Made by a program: the position numbers and the translations under genes. This document shows, piece by piece, positions 45,224-54,837 of a stretch of DNA of 64,000 nucleotides. The DNA comes from CAWDMN01 sp963803155. GTDB taxonomy: Bacteria > Acidobacteriota > Terriglobia > Versatilivoradales > Versatilivoraceae. The notes under the pieces are model-generated. The model was not told where the DNA came from. It did not search any database and saw nothing but the letters and a program-made list of their open reading frames with translations. Where the stretch lies: the NCBI GenBank assembly GCA_963803155.1, contig CAWDMN010000059.1, positions 372,001 through 436,000 of the forward strand. The letters are read 5' to 3'. Within the stretch, counting starts at the first letter, position 1. Every line of letters starts with the position of its first letter.

Positions 45224-45406
45224 TTTTTCAAGATGATCTTCCGGGTGAGAATGTACTATGATGTTTTCATAAACCAGAGTGACGTTCCGCGAATTTTAAT
45301 TCGCTACTCTCCACCATCGAAATGGTCTGGCGTTTCTGATGCAGCCGGATTGTGAGTTCAGCCCTACAGGTATCGACACCCCAATGATCATATATGGGAG
45401 GGAAAA

Positions 45407-45994
45407 ATGGAAGGAAAACTTGTGCCAGGATGGCTCCTGATGTTAGCCATATTACTTACCGGTTGTTCTCAGCCCGCGCGGGAATCCTCCTCCAACACGG
45501 CCACCGCTCAAGGGAAGCCTGCGGCCACGCCGGCCCCATTGAAAATCTTCGATGTCAGGGATCTGGACCTTACACAAATTCCCGGATTGACCAGTCTGAA
45601 CATCGCCGTGGAAGGAGTCCGATTGGGAACCCCAACCCCTGAGGTGAACAGGCTCCTTGGAAAACCCATCAAAACAGCCAAGACTCCCCAAGCTTACCGG
45701 TGTGCCTACCGTGGACATGGCCTCTATCTGGATGTGGATAAATATGCCGGCAAGGTCTCCAGAATTTATCTGAACACACTTTACGCTAAACAGTTGAAAG
45801 GTGGTTTCGCCGAACTGCTCACGAGAGGGGATCTCAATCAGCTGAAAAGAACATTTGGGGACAATCCCGAGCTATCGACACCGGATCCTCAAACCACCAA
45901 GTGGAGTTATTCGCAAAAGGGGATCGCATTCCTGGTAATGAAACAGGAAGAGGAAACGACATATACACTGGAACTCTCCGAACCGAAAAGGTAG
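45407..45994 (+). CDS. Predicted lipoprotein, unknown function
   Basis: 195 residues. The signal has a clear lipobox LLTGC (Cys about residue 20), followed by a Ser/Thr/Ala/Pro-rich linker to about 44. The folded part begins IFDVRDLDLTQIPGL and contains VEGVRLGTPTPEVNRLLGKP, a pattern seen in small periplasmic domains that pack two beta sheets. I recognise no named family. Ribosome site GGGAGGGA. It is on the opposite strand to its neighbours, divergent from atpZ. Confidence 0.7.
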   Translation: MEGKLVPGWLLMLAILLTGCSQPARESSSNTATAQGKPAATPAPLKIFDVRDLDLTQIPGLTSLNIAVEGVRLGTPTPEVNRLLGKPIKTAKTPQAYRCAYRGHGLYLDVDKYAGKVSRIYLNTLYAKQLKGGFAELLTRGDLNQLKRTFGDNPELSTPDPQTTKWSYSQKGIAFLVMKQEEETTYTLELSEPKR

Positions 45995-46458
45995 CAAGAG
46001 GGGCGGCCAGTTCCGCCCTGCTTATAATTGCTAACTGAGTCCATCTATAAAGTGGTTTGCCGACGAATAATCCGAAGGCCGATGAATGAGGCCAATCCTT
46101 GTAGGGAGATCCGCCGGCGGGCGGATCTTCGATTTTGTCAACCGGCAGCGCTGATTCCCCAGCGTTTCGCAGAAACGCCCTACAGCGAAAATCATTCTTC
46201 GCGAATCAAAAACATGACTTTTTATTTGGACTCTAACTAAGGCAGGAGTCAAATCAGAAGGCAATCTAAGAATCTGTAAATACATTGCCTGTCGATCTGG
46301 TCATTGGCAGGAATCGGGAATAAACAGTCGGATCAAGAAAACCCAAGCGCACAGCCCTCGCTCCGCGTCAGTGCCAAGTGAGGGGGAAAGCTGGGCCAAG
46401 CTCCCCACGTTTCAGCAATCTGGCAAATCTGGCCCCTCAGCCGGTCCTGGTCTTCCCG
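45995..46458. repeat. Intergenic stretch with a palindromic element (46100-46182)
   Basis: No gene is seen. GGGGCGG-CCAGTT-CCGCCC near 45999-46018 may end the lipoprotein transcript. TGTAGGG (46100-46106) and CCCTACA (46176-46182) bound an element with two inner hairpins (AGATCCGCC...GGCGGATCT; CGTTTC-GCA-GAAACG). It is a further example of the window's dispersed palindromes. Confidence 0.5.
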
Positions 46459-48075
46459 CTAATTTACACTTCGATTCCGCTCCACCAATCGGGCGTGCGG
46501 CTGAGGTTCAGTGGAGGAGGGAGCTTCCAACTTCCGGCCAGGCCGTTGGAAAAATCCCGGCTGAACCCGTTGAACAATCTGATTGACCGGCTTCTCGATG
46601 AGTTTAAAGAACGGTTTGGGGTAAATCCCAATCCAAAAGGCCATTATGACCAGAGGGAATAAAGTGGCAAATTCCCGGAGGTTGAGATCCTTCAAATGTT
46701 GATTCTTGGGATTGGTCACCGGGCCAAACATCAGACGCTGATATAGCCAGAGCATGTAAGCCGCCCCCAGCACGATCCCCAAGCTTCCCCATGCCCCCCA
46801 AACCCAGGTCCGCTGAAAGGCGCCAGCCAGAATCGCGAATTCCCCAATAAATCCATTGAGCAACGGCAGCCCTATGGACGACATGGTGATGATCATAAAG
46901 ATCGTGGCAAAAGTGGGCATCACATGGGACAATCCGCCGTATTCGGCAATTTCCCGGGTATGCCTTCGCTCATAAATAATGCCAACAATCAAGAAGAGCG
47001 CGCCGGTTGAGATCCCATGGTTGATCTGCTGGATGATACTGCCGTTGATTCCGTTGGGATTGAGGGCAAAAAGTCCCAACATACAAAAACCGAGATGGCT
47101 AACCGAAGAATAGGCTACGAGTTTTTTAGCGTCCTTCTGCATCATGGCCACCAGGGCGCCATAAACAATTCCGATGATGGAAAGTGTGATCATCATATCC
47201 AGCAGGCCAAATCTCCAGCCAAACAAGCTCATGGAGGAAGTATCTTTAACGGCGTCGGGAAAAAGCGGCAGGCTGAAACGGACAAAACCGTAAGTCCCCA
47301 TTTTCAGCAAGACCCCAGCCAGAATGACGGACCCAGCGGTCGGGGCCTCCACGTGTGCGTCAGGCAGCCACGTGTGGAACGGGAACATGGGAACTTTGAT
47401 GGCAAAACCGACAAAGAAAACCAGGAAGAGCCAAAACTGGTATTCCCAGGGGAGGTTCAATTTCAGGAGTTCCGGGACGCTGAAAGTCAACTGGCCGGTG
47501 ACCTTATAGTTGTAGAAGTAAAGAGCCAGGATTCCCAGAAGCATTAAGACAGAACCGAGCAAAGTGTAAAGGAAAAATTTGATGGCGGCATAGAGTCTGC
47601 GCGGCCCGCCCCAAACCCCAATCAGGAAGTACATCGGCACGAGCATCACTTCCCAGAAAACATAAAACAAAAAGAAATCCAGCGCCATGAAAACACCCAG
47701 CATCCCCGTCTGCAGGAGGAGAATAAATATGTAATACTCTTTCACCCGCTCCTGGATGGCTGCCCAAGAGGAAAGCACGGATAAAAATCCCAAACCGGTG
47801 GTCAGCAAGATGAGCAACAGGCTGATCCCATCAATGCCGAAGTGATATTCAACGCCGATGGATGGAATCCAGGCCGTCCGCTCTACAAACTGAAACCCTT
47901 CCGCTTCCGTATTAAAATGGACTAGCAAGAGCAACGACACCAGAAATCCAACGCCCGCCACGATGTTGGCAAACCAGCGAATGAAGTTTTCCTGCTTTTT
48001 GTCCACAAACAGCAGCAGGAGGGCTCCCACCAGCGGCGTATAAGCAACAACAGACAGCAGATGGCTTTCAAACAT
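46459..48075 (-). CDS. nuoM: NADH-quinone oxidoreductase subunit M
   Basis: 538 residues, about 14 transmembrane helices. It is one of the antiporter-like proton-pumping subunits of complex I. The conserved Glu is in FYVFWEVMLVPMYFLIG and the Lys-bearing helices in FPFHTWLPDAHVEAPTAGSVILAGVLLKMGTYG; VAYSSVSHLGFCMLG is also diagnostic. The ATG at 48075 has a CAGGAG 9 bases upstream. It follows nuoL after 141 bases. The C-terminus extends about 30 charged residues past the last helix. nuoN is not next to it, as it would be in a standard operon. Confidence 0.96.
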   Translation of the reverse strand: MFESHLLSVVAYTPLVGALLLLFVDKKQENFIRWFANIVAGVGFLVSLLLLVHFNTEAEGFQFVERTAWIPSIGVEYHFGIDGISLLLILLTTGLGFLSVLSSWAAIQERVKEYYIFILLLQTGMLGVFMALDFFLFYVFWEVMLVPMYFLIGVWGGPRRLYAAIKFFLYTLLGSVLMLLGILALYFYNYKVTGQLTFSVPELLKLNLPWEYQFWLFLVFFVGFAIKVPMFPFHTWLPDAHVEAPTAGSVILAGVLLKMGTYGFVRFSLPLFPDAVKDTSSMSLFGWRFGLLDMMITLSIIGIVYGALVAMMQKDAKKLVAYSSVSHLGFCMLGLFALNPNGINGSIIQQINHGISTGALFLIVGIIYERRHTREIAEYGGLSHVMPTFATIFMIITMSSIGLPLLNGFIGEFAILAGAFQRTWVWGAWGSLGIVLGAAYMLWLYQRLMFGPVTNPKNQHLKDLNLREFATLFPLVIMAFWIGIYPKPFFKLIEKPVNQIVQRVQPGFFQRPGRKLEAPSSTEPQPHARLVERNRSVN

Positions 48076-48216
48076 GGATCTTGACTCCTGAACTTGATTC
48101 GGCAGCGATATTTTCCGGACCTGGCAGCCAGGAAGCTTTAGACTTTCCAGTGCGCGACCGGTTTTGATTGCTCCAATCGCCAGTTCCGTCCAATAGAGGC
48201 GAAATTGAGCTACTAT

Positions 48217-50277
48217 TTATCGAAGCAAGAAATAGCCGGTTAAAATCAGAATCCCGGCAATAGTCATGGCGGCATAATTCTGTACCCGCCCGGTCTGGAT
48301 CCAGCGAAATGGATAACTCAGATAATAAATGAGGTCCGAGCGCCGAACCGTAAAATCCACCACCCAATAATCAAAAAAGTTGGAAATTAAGGCCAGCGTG
48401 CGGGTCATCCAGGCCGATCCGTTTACTCCGCCGTCGATCACTCCCAAATCAAAACGAGCCAGTTTGGTCCCCAGACCCTTGATCCGATTGATAAAAAGAG
48501 TATCGTACAATTCATCAATCCAATATTTGTTGAAGAGGGTGGTATAAATTCCTTCGAACCCGGCTGCCAGCTTGTCTGGAAGGGATTTGTCTTTCCAATA
48601 AAAGACATAGGCAACATAGAGCCCGGCGATCGCTATCGAGACTGAGAGAACCATGAGCAGCCACATCATGGCCACTTCGCTCCACCCGGCCCAACGCCCC
48701 TCCCCCAAATGAACCGGGCTTTCGAATACCGGTTCAAGGAATCCTTCAAACTGGTTGGAGAGATAAAAAACGCTAGGAATCCCCACCCACCCGGCAGCCA
48801 CCGCTCCGACAGCCAGAATCCTGAGCGGGATAGTCATGGAAGCGGGAGATTCGTGAATGTGGTGTTCCGCTTCAGGGGAGACCCGCGATTCGCCGTGAAA
48901 CGTGAGGAACATCAGCCGGAACATGTAAAACGAAGTCATCCCCGCCGCGGAAAAAGCCATGAGCCAGATGAGCCAATGGCTCAACGGGCTGTCGGCGGAT
49001 TTCCAGAGGATCTCGTCCTTGCTAAAAAATCCAGAGAGGGGGAAAAATCCCGCGATGGCCAAAGTGCCTGCCATCATGGTCCACCAGGTGGTAGGGATTT
49101 TTTTCCAGAGTCCTCCCATCTTTTGTATATCCTGCTCCCCGCTCATGGCATGAATGACGCTTCCGGCGCCAAGAAATAGGAGGGCTTTAAAAAAAGCATG
49201 AGTCATCAGATGGAAAATCCCGGCAGTAAAAGCTCCCACGCCACATCCTAAAAACATGTAACCCAATTGGCTGACTGTGGAGTAGGCCAGGATTTTCTTT
49301 ATGTCGTTTTGAACCAAACCAATGGTGGCGGCAAATATGGCGGTAAGAGAACCGATGGTCGCAACAGTCAGCATGGCCATCGGCGCCGCCATGAAAAGGG
49401 CGTTGCAACGGGCCACCATGTATACCCCGGCTGTAACCATGGTAGCCGCATGAATTAAGGCGCTGACGGGGGTTGGGCCTTCCATGGCATCGGGAAGCCA
49501 GACATAGAGAGGGATCTGAGCAGATTTGCCGCACGCCCCCAAAAAAAGTAGAAGACAGATAATCGTAAGAATTCCATCCCCCACCTGGATGGCGCCGGAA
49601 GCTATCTGGGAATTTGCAGAGCGAAAAACCGTCGTAAAATCCAAGGAGCCGAATTTCGTGAAGATCAAAAACATGCCGAGCATGAATCCAAAATCACCCA
49701 CCCGGTTAACCACAAAGGCTTTTTTCCCGGCGTCGGCAGCACTCTTCTTATGAAAATAAAAACCGATCAGCAGATAAGAGCAGAGGCCCACCCCTTCCCA
49801 ACCCACAAACATTGCCACAAAATTATCGGCTAGAACCAGGGTCAGCATGGAAAACATGAAGAGATTGAGGTAGGAAAAATAACGATAGTAACCTCCCTCA
49901 TGAGCCATGTAGCCGGTGGAGTAAATATGAATCAAGAGGCCAATGCCGGTCACCACCAAGATCATGACCGCGGAAAGAGGATCAAGCTGGAATCCCCAGC
50001 TGATTGAGAAAGGTGCAATCGTACCGCCCCGCAACTCCCCCATTCCAGCGGGAATCCAGTTAAAAAGATCCACTTTATAAAGGCGCTCATGTTCCGGCAA
50101 TCCGGTCAGCTGCAATACGGCGGCAAGCGAAAGCAAAAAGGCAAGCCCAACCAAACCGCAGGCAATAAAGTCGATGGTGCGCTTGGACAATTTTCTTCCC
50201 AAGATTCCATTAACCAATGCACCTAGGGCCGGCAAGAGAGGAATCAACCAAATAAAGTGGAGAAAGTTCATATCCAT
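48217..50277 (-). CDS. nuoL: NADH-quinone oxidoreductase subunit L
   Basis: 686 residues, with the long C-terminal extension (lateral helix and terminal helix GILILTGYFLLR) that marks NuoL, not an Mrp subunit. Family motifs are FVGWEGVGLCSYLLIGF with the conserved Glu, KSAQIPLYVWLPDAMEGPTPVSALIHAATMVTAGVYM, and AYSTVSQLGYMFLGCG. It pumps protons in complex I. Upstream (50278 on) there is no other nuo gene, so nuoL and nuoM stand alone here. Confidence 0.97.
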   Translation of the reverse strand: MDMNFLHFIWLIPLLPALGALVNGILGRKLSKRTIDFIACGLVGLAFLLSLAAVLQLTGLPEHERLYKVDLFNWIPAGMGELRGGTIAPFSISWGFQLDPLSAVMILVVTGIGLLIHIYSTGYMAHEGGYYRYFSYLNLFMFSMLTLVLADNFVAMFVGWEGVGLCSYLLIGFYFHKKSAADAGKKAFVVNRVGDFGFMLGMFLIFTKFGSLDFTTVFRSANSQIASGAIQVGDGILTIICLLLFLGACGKSAQIPLYVWLPDAMEGPTPVSALIHAATMVTAGVYMVARCNALFMAAPMAMLTVATIGSLTAIFAATIGLVQNDIKKILAYSTVSQLGYMFLGCGVGAFTAGIFHLMTHAFFKALLFLGAGSVIHAMSGEQDIQKMGGLWKKIPTTWWTMMAGTLAIAGFFPLSGFFSKDEILWKSADSPLSHWLIWLMAFSAAGMTSFYMFRLMFLTFHGESRVSPEAEHHIHESPASMTIPLRILAVGAVAAGWVGIPSVFYLSNQFEGFLEPVFESPVHLGEGRWAGWSEVAMMWLLMVLSVSIAIAGLYVAYVFYWKDKSLPDKLAAGFEGIYTTLFNKYWIDELYDTLFINRIKGLGTKLARFDLGVIDGGVNGSAWMTRTLALISNFFDYWVVDFTVRRSDLIYYLSYPFRWIQTGRVQNYAAMTIAGILILTGYFLLR

Positions 50278-51021
50278 TCATTCCCGTGCGAGATAAGTTC
50301 GTGTCAGGCAGTTCACTCAGGGTGGTCCCGCTAAAAAAGGAATATATGACTCTACAGGCAGGAATTCATTCACCCGACTTACGGTCAAGTTAATATTATT
50401 ACCGTACGTCAGGTCTAAGGCAAAAAGCCGCACACAGATTTAAAAAGATACAGGAAGCTCTCTCCAAGGACAAGATTTTTCTGATTTCAGCGTTTCCGAA
50501 CATTGGCCGACTATACAAGCGATACTTCGTCTCGGATATTAGGGACTTGCCGTCTCCCATTCCAAAAATTGACGCAAAATCGTCGACTTTTGCCGCTCAC
50601 TCACCCTAGCTCAAGGTTCCTTCCCACCAGTCGCGGAGAACGGATTCATTGGAGCTGCACAATCTGTGTGCAATTTGCTAGATTCCCAAACAGATTGTCG
50701 GGATTCCACAAATTCAGACCGATTTTTCAACAGAGTTTTCCACCGAATCTGTGCAAAAGTGGTTCCACACCAGGAATCCATTATGCTCCAAAAACATCGG
50801 TGGGGACTTCCCCTTAATTGTCGGCTAACATAACCGGTCAACTTCAGGTTGGCTGGACTAAAATGCCAGCGGCATGATGAATACTGACTATTTCCATCCT
50901 CGGCTTTTTGGCGGTTTTGATTCAGAGATCAATCGATAAAAAAGCCGCCAGCCGATCCAAATATCGGATCAGCCGGCGGCTTTTATGAACCGGCAAAACA
51001 TCTCTTCATCGCCTTTTGTGG
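50278..51021. terminator. Intergenic stretch with a terminator-like hairpin (50940-50984)
   Basis: No gene is visible. At the right end, AAAAGCCGCC...GGCGGCTTTT forms a 19-bp stem with 2 mismatches and a 7-base loop. It is flanked by A- and T-runs, so it can act on both strands and ends the glucokinase transcript. The AT-rich left part must hold the nuoL promoter. Confidence 0.7.
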
Positions 51022-51972
51022 TCAAAAGGCCAGATAAGCGGCTCCGAAAATCCCCGCTTGATTGCCCAGGCTGGATTTAAGGATTCGACGCGGATCACGG
51101 GCATAAATGTAGGAACGCTTTTTAACCTCTTCAAACATGCTGGGAGCAAAAGCGTCCCAAGCATCCACGGCGCCACCGCCCAACACAAAAGTATCGATAT
51201 CGAGCGTATTGATAAAATTGCCAATGGCAATCCCCAAAGCAATTCCCACTCCTTCGTAAATCCGCTTCGAGGAGGAATCCCCCCGTGCCGCCAAACGATA
51301 GATGATGGCAGAGGTGAGTTCTCCATTTTTTGCCGCGGCATCTTTCAAGCCAGCGCTGGCCTGTCCAGATTCCAACAACTCTTGCGCCGACCGGACTACT
51401 CCGGTGGCCGAGGCATAAGATTCCAGACATCCATGATTGCCGCAATTACAAGATCGTCCGTCCGCATAAATTGTGGTGTGTCCCAATTCGGCGGCCATTC
51501 CGATCTTGCCGTGCCAGATTTTTCCGTCAAGAATCAAACCTCCGCCCACCCCGGTCCCGAGCGTCAAAAAGCAGAGGTCATCCACATCTTTCCCTGAACC
51601 CATCCATTTTTCGCCCAAAGCCGCGGCATTGGCATCGTTTTCCAGGAAGATCGGGCTGTTGATTTTCCGCATGATTTGAGCATGGATATGGTAATTCTCC
51701 CATCCGGGAAAATTGGGGGAAAAAACCAGAATTCCTTCCTTCATATTGATAATCCCCGGAATTCCCACTCCAATCCCAGCCAGTTCATAAGAAGATTTCC
51801 ACCGTTCAGCGAGTTCCAGAATTCCGTTGCAGAGCCGGTCAACTACGTCTTCCCTGCCCCGTTCCCGCAGCGTGGGAATACTGATTTGTTCAATCTGATT
51901 CCCCTGCTCATCCAGAGCCGCCACGCGAAGATTAGTTCCGCCTAAATCTACACCCACGGCAAATCGCTTCAT
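51022..51972 (-). CDS. glk: ROK-family glucokinase
   Basis: 316 residues. It phosphorylates glucose with ATP in the cytoplasm. ATP-binding motif VGVDLGGTNLRVAALD at the N-terminus, sugar-binding ENDANAAALGE, GTGVGGGLILDG, catalytic-region ELGHTTIYADG, and the ROK zinc motif CNCGNHGCLE. The GGGAVDAWDAFAP segment near the C-terminus is typical. There is no N-terminal helix-turn-helix, so it is an enzyme and not a ROK repressor. It could phosphorylate glucose released by MalQ, GH13 or GH30 action. Other ROK sugar kinases cannot be fully excluded. Confidence 0.92.
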   Translation of the reverse strand: MKRFAVGVDLGGTNLRVAALDEQGNQIEQISIPTLRERGREDVVDRLCNGILELAERWKSSYELAGIGVGIPGIINMKEGILVFSPNFPGWENYHIHAQIMRKINSPIFLENDANAAALGEKWMGSGKDVDDLCFLTLGTGVGGGLILDGKIWHGKIGMAAELGHTTIYADGRSCNCGNHGCLESYASATGVVRSAQELLESGQASAGLKDAAAKNGELTSAIIYRLAARGDSSSKRIYEGVGIALGIAIGNFINTLDIDTFVLGGGAVDAWDAFAPSMFEEVKKRSYIYARDPRRILKSSLGNQAGIFGAAYLAF

Positions 51973-52122
51973 TTCAAAACCCCAGTTTGAGATTTTAGTT
52001 CATCCCGCCGAAACCCCTGGCAAGAGGCTAATCTTGCCACTCGCCCCCATTAATCCGCAAGTATTTTTTGAATCGGGTGGATCCTCCAAAGGAAAAACCG
52101 TGAAGGGATCCATGACAAATCG

Positions 52123-53052
52123 TCAAATTCCGGAAAACCCTTTTAGCGGCTTTAAGAATTTGAAAAACTCCTGGATCTGATCGTCCCAAAAATCCCAACT
52201 GTGAACTCGCGGCGAAATTTCCCGATACTCGTAAGCAATTTTCTTTTTCGACAAGAGATCGACGAAGGCCCGATTTTGATCCAACAGGAAGTCCTGGCCG
52301 CCACAGGCAATGTAAAGGGCGGGCATTTGCGGCATGGGCACTTTTTCGAGAAGAAGAAAAGGATCCCGTTCCTGGCGCGCCGCGGATCCTTTGGGACCCA
52401 ATAAGGCCTGCAAAGGTTTTTCCCATTGTCTGTCCGGTTTTGCCAGCTCTTCTTCACTGGGAGGATCATTATGCGGGAATGCCACGGCCCCGCTGAAGCA
52501 GCCGATCGCGGCAAATTGATCGAAGTGTTTCAGCCCAAGAAAGACGGCGCCATATCCCCCCATGGATAAGCCAGCCACGGCGCGGGAACGGGGAAGCGGA
52601 ATGGTGCGGAAGTGTCCGTCAACAAAAGGAACCAGGTCTTTGATGATCATGTCCTCAAAGCGGGCCTTGGGGTCCGCCGCGCTGTTGGCGTAAAAGCTGC
52701 GCCCGGCGTCTGGCATGACGACAATCAATTTCATTTTTTGCGCATAGCCCGAGAGATTGGTCATCAGGGACCAAGCCGTGTGTTTGTCTCCCAGCCCGTG
52801 CAAAAGGTAAAGGACCGGATATCGTTCGGTGGACGCTTCGTAATCAAGAGGAAGCAGGATATTGACGAAGCGTTTTTCATTTAAGGAGGGACTGTCGAAT
52901 TGGAGGGTCCGGATATTTTTGCCCGCCACCCCATCATCGACTTCGGCTGCAAAGGAGACTCCAGTTCCTCCAGCAAATACGAACCCTAATCCTACAACAC
53001 ACAGCAGCTGAAGCCAAAAAAGCCTGCACCACGGATTTCGATTCATTGGCAT
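52123..53052 (-). CDS. Secreted alpha/beta-hydrolase, esterase D/FrmB-like
   Basis: 309 residues; signal peptide ending near SFAAE (about residue 36). The esterase fold has an LYLLHGLGDKHTAW oxyanion region, nucleophile Ser in AGLSMGGYGA, and the C-terminal catalytic His in SPRVHSWDFW. This is the putative esterase (PF00756) family that includes S-formylglutathione hydrolase and feruloyl or acetylxylan esterases. With a signal peptide it is more likely to remove ester groups from polysaccharides than to act on formylglutathione. The ATG at 53052 has AAAGGA 11 bases upstream; a second ATG follows at 53046. Confidence 0.87.
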   Translation of the reverse strand: MPMNRNPWCRLFWLQLLCVVGLGFVFAGGTGVSFAAEVDDGVAGKNIRTLQFDSPSLNEKRFVNILLPLDYEASTERYPVLYLLHGLGDKHTAWSLMTNLSGYAQKMKLIVVMPDAGRSFYANSAADPKARFEDMIIKDLVPFVDGHFRTIPLPRSRAVAGLSMGGYGAVFLGLKHFDQFAAIGCFSGAVAFPHNDPPSEEELAKPDRQWEKPLQALLGPKGSAARQERDPFLLLEKVPMPQMPALYIACGGQDFLLDQNRAFVDLLSKKKIAYEYREISPRVHSWDFWDDQIQEFFKFLKPLKGFSGI

Positions 53053-54112
53053 GACGAATAAAATCCTTTCATCTGAAGATTTTCCTGCCGCTTAATTTAA
53101 TGATCTGAAGATTGGCAAGCCTCCCGCCAAAATGTTGATCAATTTAACATGCCCCGCGGCATTTTCCTAAAAAAACTGAATTCGACAAGGCCTGGCCTAA
53201 TTATTCATCCGGTTCATGATTTTCATTTATGAAGGCAAGAGGTTCGGGTTCTTCATCAGGAAAAATCAGCCGGCTTTATCTGTAATCTGGATTTTGCCCT
53301 CTCTTGGCAATGCCGATAGAGACCTATGAAAGGAAAGCTCCCTATGACGGCCGCAGCACAAGAGGACAAAAATAATGGGGGTGGGAAGCGCAAGTGAGAC
53401 GAAGTCACCCGTCGCGAGTCGCATGGCCAGCTTCGCTTGCCGATCCAGCGGTCACACATGCCCGCTCCACCTTTGCCTGGCTGGAATTTTCTTCGATTAT
53501 GATGCCTTATTGGCTGCATGGCCTGTTAAAATCCGTTGTCCTGGTCTGAAGCAACAAGAAGGCCCAAAGCCTGAACGGATATTGATAGGATAATCATTTG
53601 ATCCAGTGGTTGTAACCCGTGCGGTGTGGATGGAGTAATGATGCAGAGGCGCATCATCTGGCGGATTTGGTCCAAGATTTTCACAATAGAATCTTGACTC
53701 ATCATGTGCAAATCCCTTGGAATGCTTTTACCATAACTTTATGCCTTAATTTCGACGCAGGGCACATTTGCCTTTCAATCAAAGATTGGGATAATCAAAT
53801 AGCCACGGATGAACTCGGATGAAACGCGGATAAAGACAAATCCCGAATGCCATTTCATCCGCGCAAATCCGCGTCAATTCGCGGCTAAAAATTTAAACAC
53901 GAGAATTGGAGCTGACAACATTATCGGCAAACACGGTGAATCGGAAACAATTCCCAACCACGCGGCTCCAGTGGGCCAGCCACGCTGGCGCTCCGGCTGG
54001 CCTGTGAGCGGATTCGTGGAGCGACACAATTCAATGTCCATCAATCCATGGAAACGGCAAAGTCAATAATCATCTGTCTCTAAATTTTTACTATAGGCGA
54101 AGGAGAACTACG
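53053..54112. repeat. Gene-poor stretch with a palindromic repeat (53801-53887)
   Basis: No frame here has coding character. The repeat starts AGCCACGGATGAACTCGGAT and ends with a related inverse (AATCCGCGTCAATTCGCGGCT). It looks like the ACGGAT-type intergenic repeat common in soil and aquatic bacteria. A further GC-rich inverted pair is at about 53966-54003. Nothing else is recognised. Confidence 0.5.
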
Positions 54113-54484
54113 ATGAAAAACAATCCCGTTGGCTGGTTTGAAATCTATGTGCAAGACCTCGAACGAGCGAAGATTTTTTACGAATCAGTCTTTCAACTCA
54201 AGTTGGAAAAGCTAAACAGCCCAGGAGTGGAAATATGGGCCTTCCCAATGGATATGAACCGTTGGGGTGCGGGCGGAGCCTTGGTCAAAATGGATGGCGT
54301 CTCCTCTGGTGGCAACAGCACCTTGGTTTACTTCAGTTGTGAAGATTGCTCAATTGAGGAAAGCCGTGCCGTAAAATTCGGAGGACGTATTCAGCGAAAC
54401 AAAATGTCCATTGGTCAGTACGGCTTCATCTCCTTGGTCTTTGACACCGAAGGAAATATGGTTGGCCTGCACTCATTGCAATAA
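54113..54484 (+). CDS. VOC/glyoxalase-family protein
   Basis: 123 residues, one VOC domain made of two beta-alpha-beta3 repeats. The N-terminus NPVGWFEIYVQDLERAKIFYESVF and the C-terminal GFISLVFDTEGNMVGLHS are typical of the small glyoxalase-like group often named VOC family protein. The usual metal ligands are only partly kept (His-Glu in the second half is not obvious), so metal dependence and substrate are unknown. Ribosome site GAAGGAGAA. It is followed by an attC-like palindrome, which suggests it may be an integron gene cassette. Confidence 0.88.
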   Translation: MKNNPVGWFEIYVQDLERAKIFYESVFQLKLEKLNSPGVEIWAFPMDMNRWGAGGALVKMDGVSSGGNSTLVYFSCEDCSIEESRAVKFGGRIQRNKMSIGQYGFISLVFDTEGNMVGLHSLQ

Positions 54485-54492
54485 ACCTTAGC

Positions 54493-54575
54493 CCCCCAAC
54501 CCATCGTTCCGGCGCAGGGCTGCAAGCGGCGCTTCGCACTTCTGGCAGCCATCCGCTGAACTCAAATTATGGACT
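54493..54575 (+). repeat. attC-like imperfect palindrome after the VOC gene
   Basis: Nine bases after the VOC stop, CCCCAAC-CCATC-GTTCC resembles an attC R''-L'' box. About 50 bases later GAACTC-AAATTATGGAC resembles L'-R' (consensus AACTCAAACGTTAG). The arms also pair through GGCTGC...GCAGCC. The R' box is degenerate. No integrase gene is in the window. Candidate only. Confidence 0.4.
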
Positions 54576-54837
54576 AAGCCGCTGACGCGGCAAAAGGCAA
54601 AGCCAATTCAAGGGATCGGCTCCGCTTTTTTATTTTTGGAAATACGAGTTCCATCCGAAAAGGCTGGATGAGAGTCTTGACGCACTCTCTGATCCCATTT
54701 GAGAGGAGACTCGTATGACTGGCATGCGCCAGCGCTGAGGTCGCCTCAATCCTTAGGGTTTTTGACAATTGTGTGCCGCTCTATGCGAGCTGGCATTTGG
54801 CCGCTGTCACAGTCCGCTGTTCGCCGTCCACTACGCT

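Noticed and set aside
53256..53822. Small frames on both strands in the 53-54 kb gap
   Set aside because: No family match, no ribosome sites, and overlap with repeat sequence.
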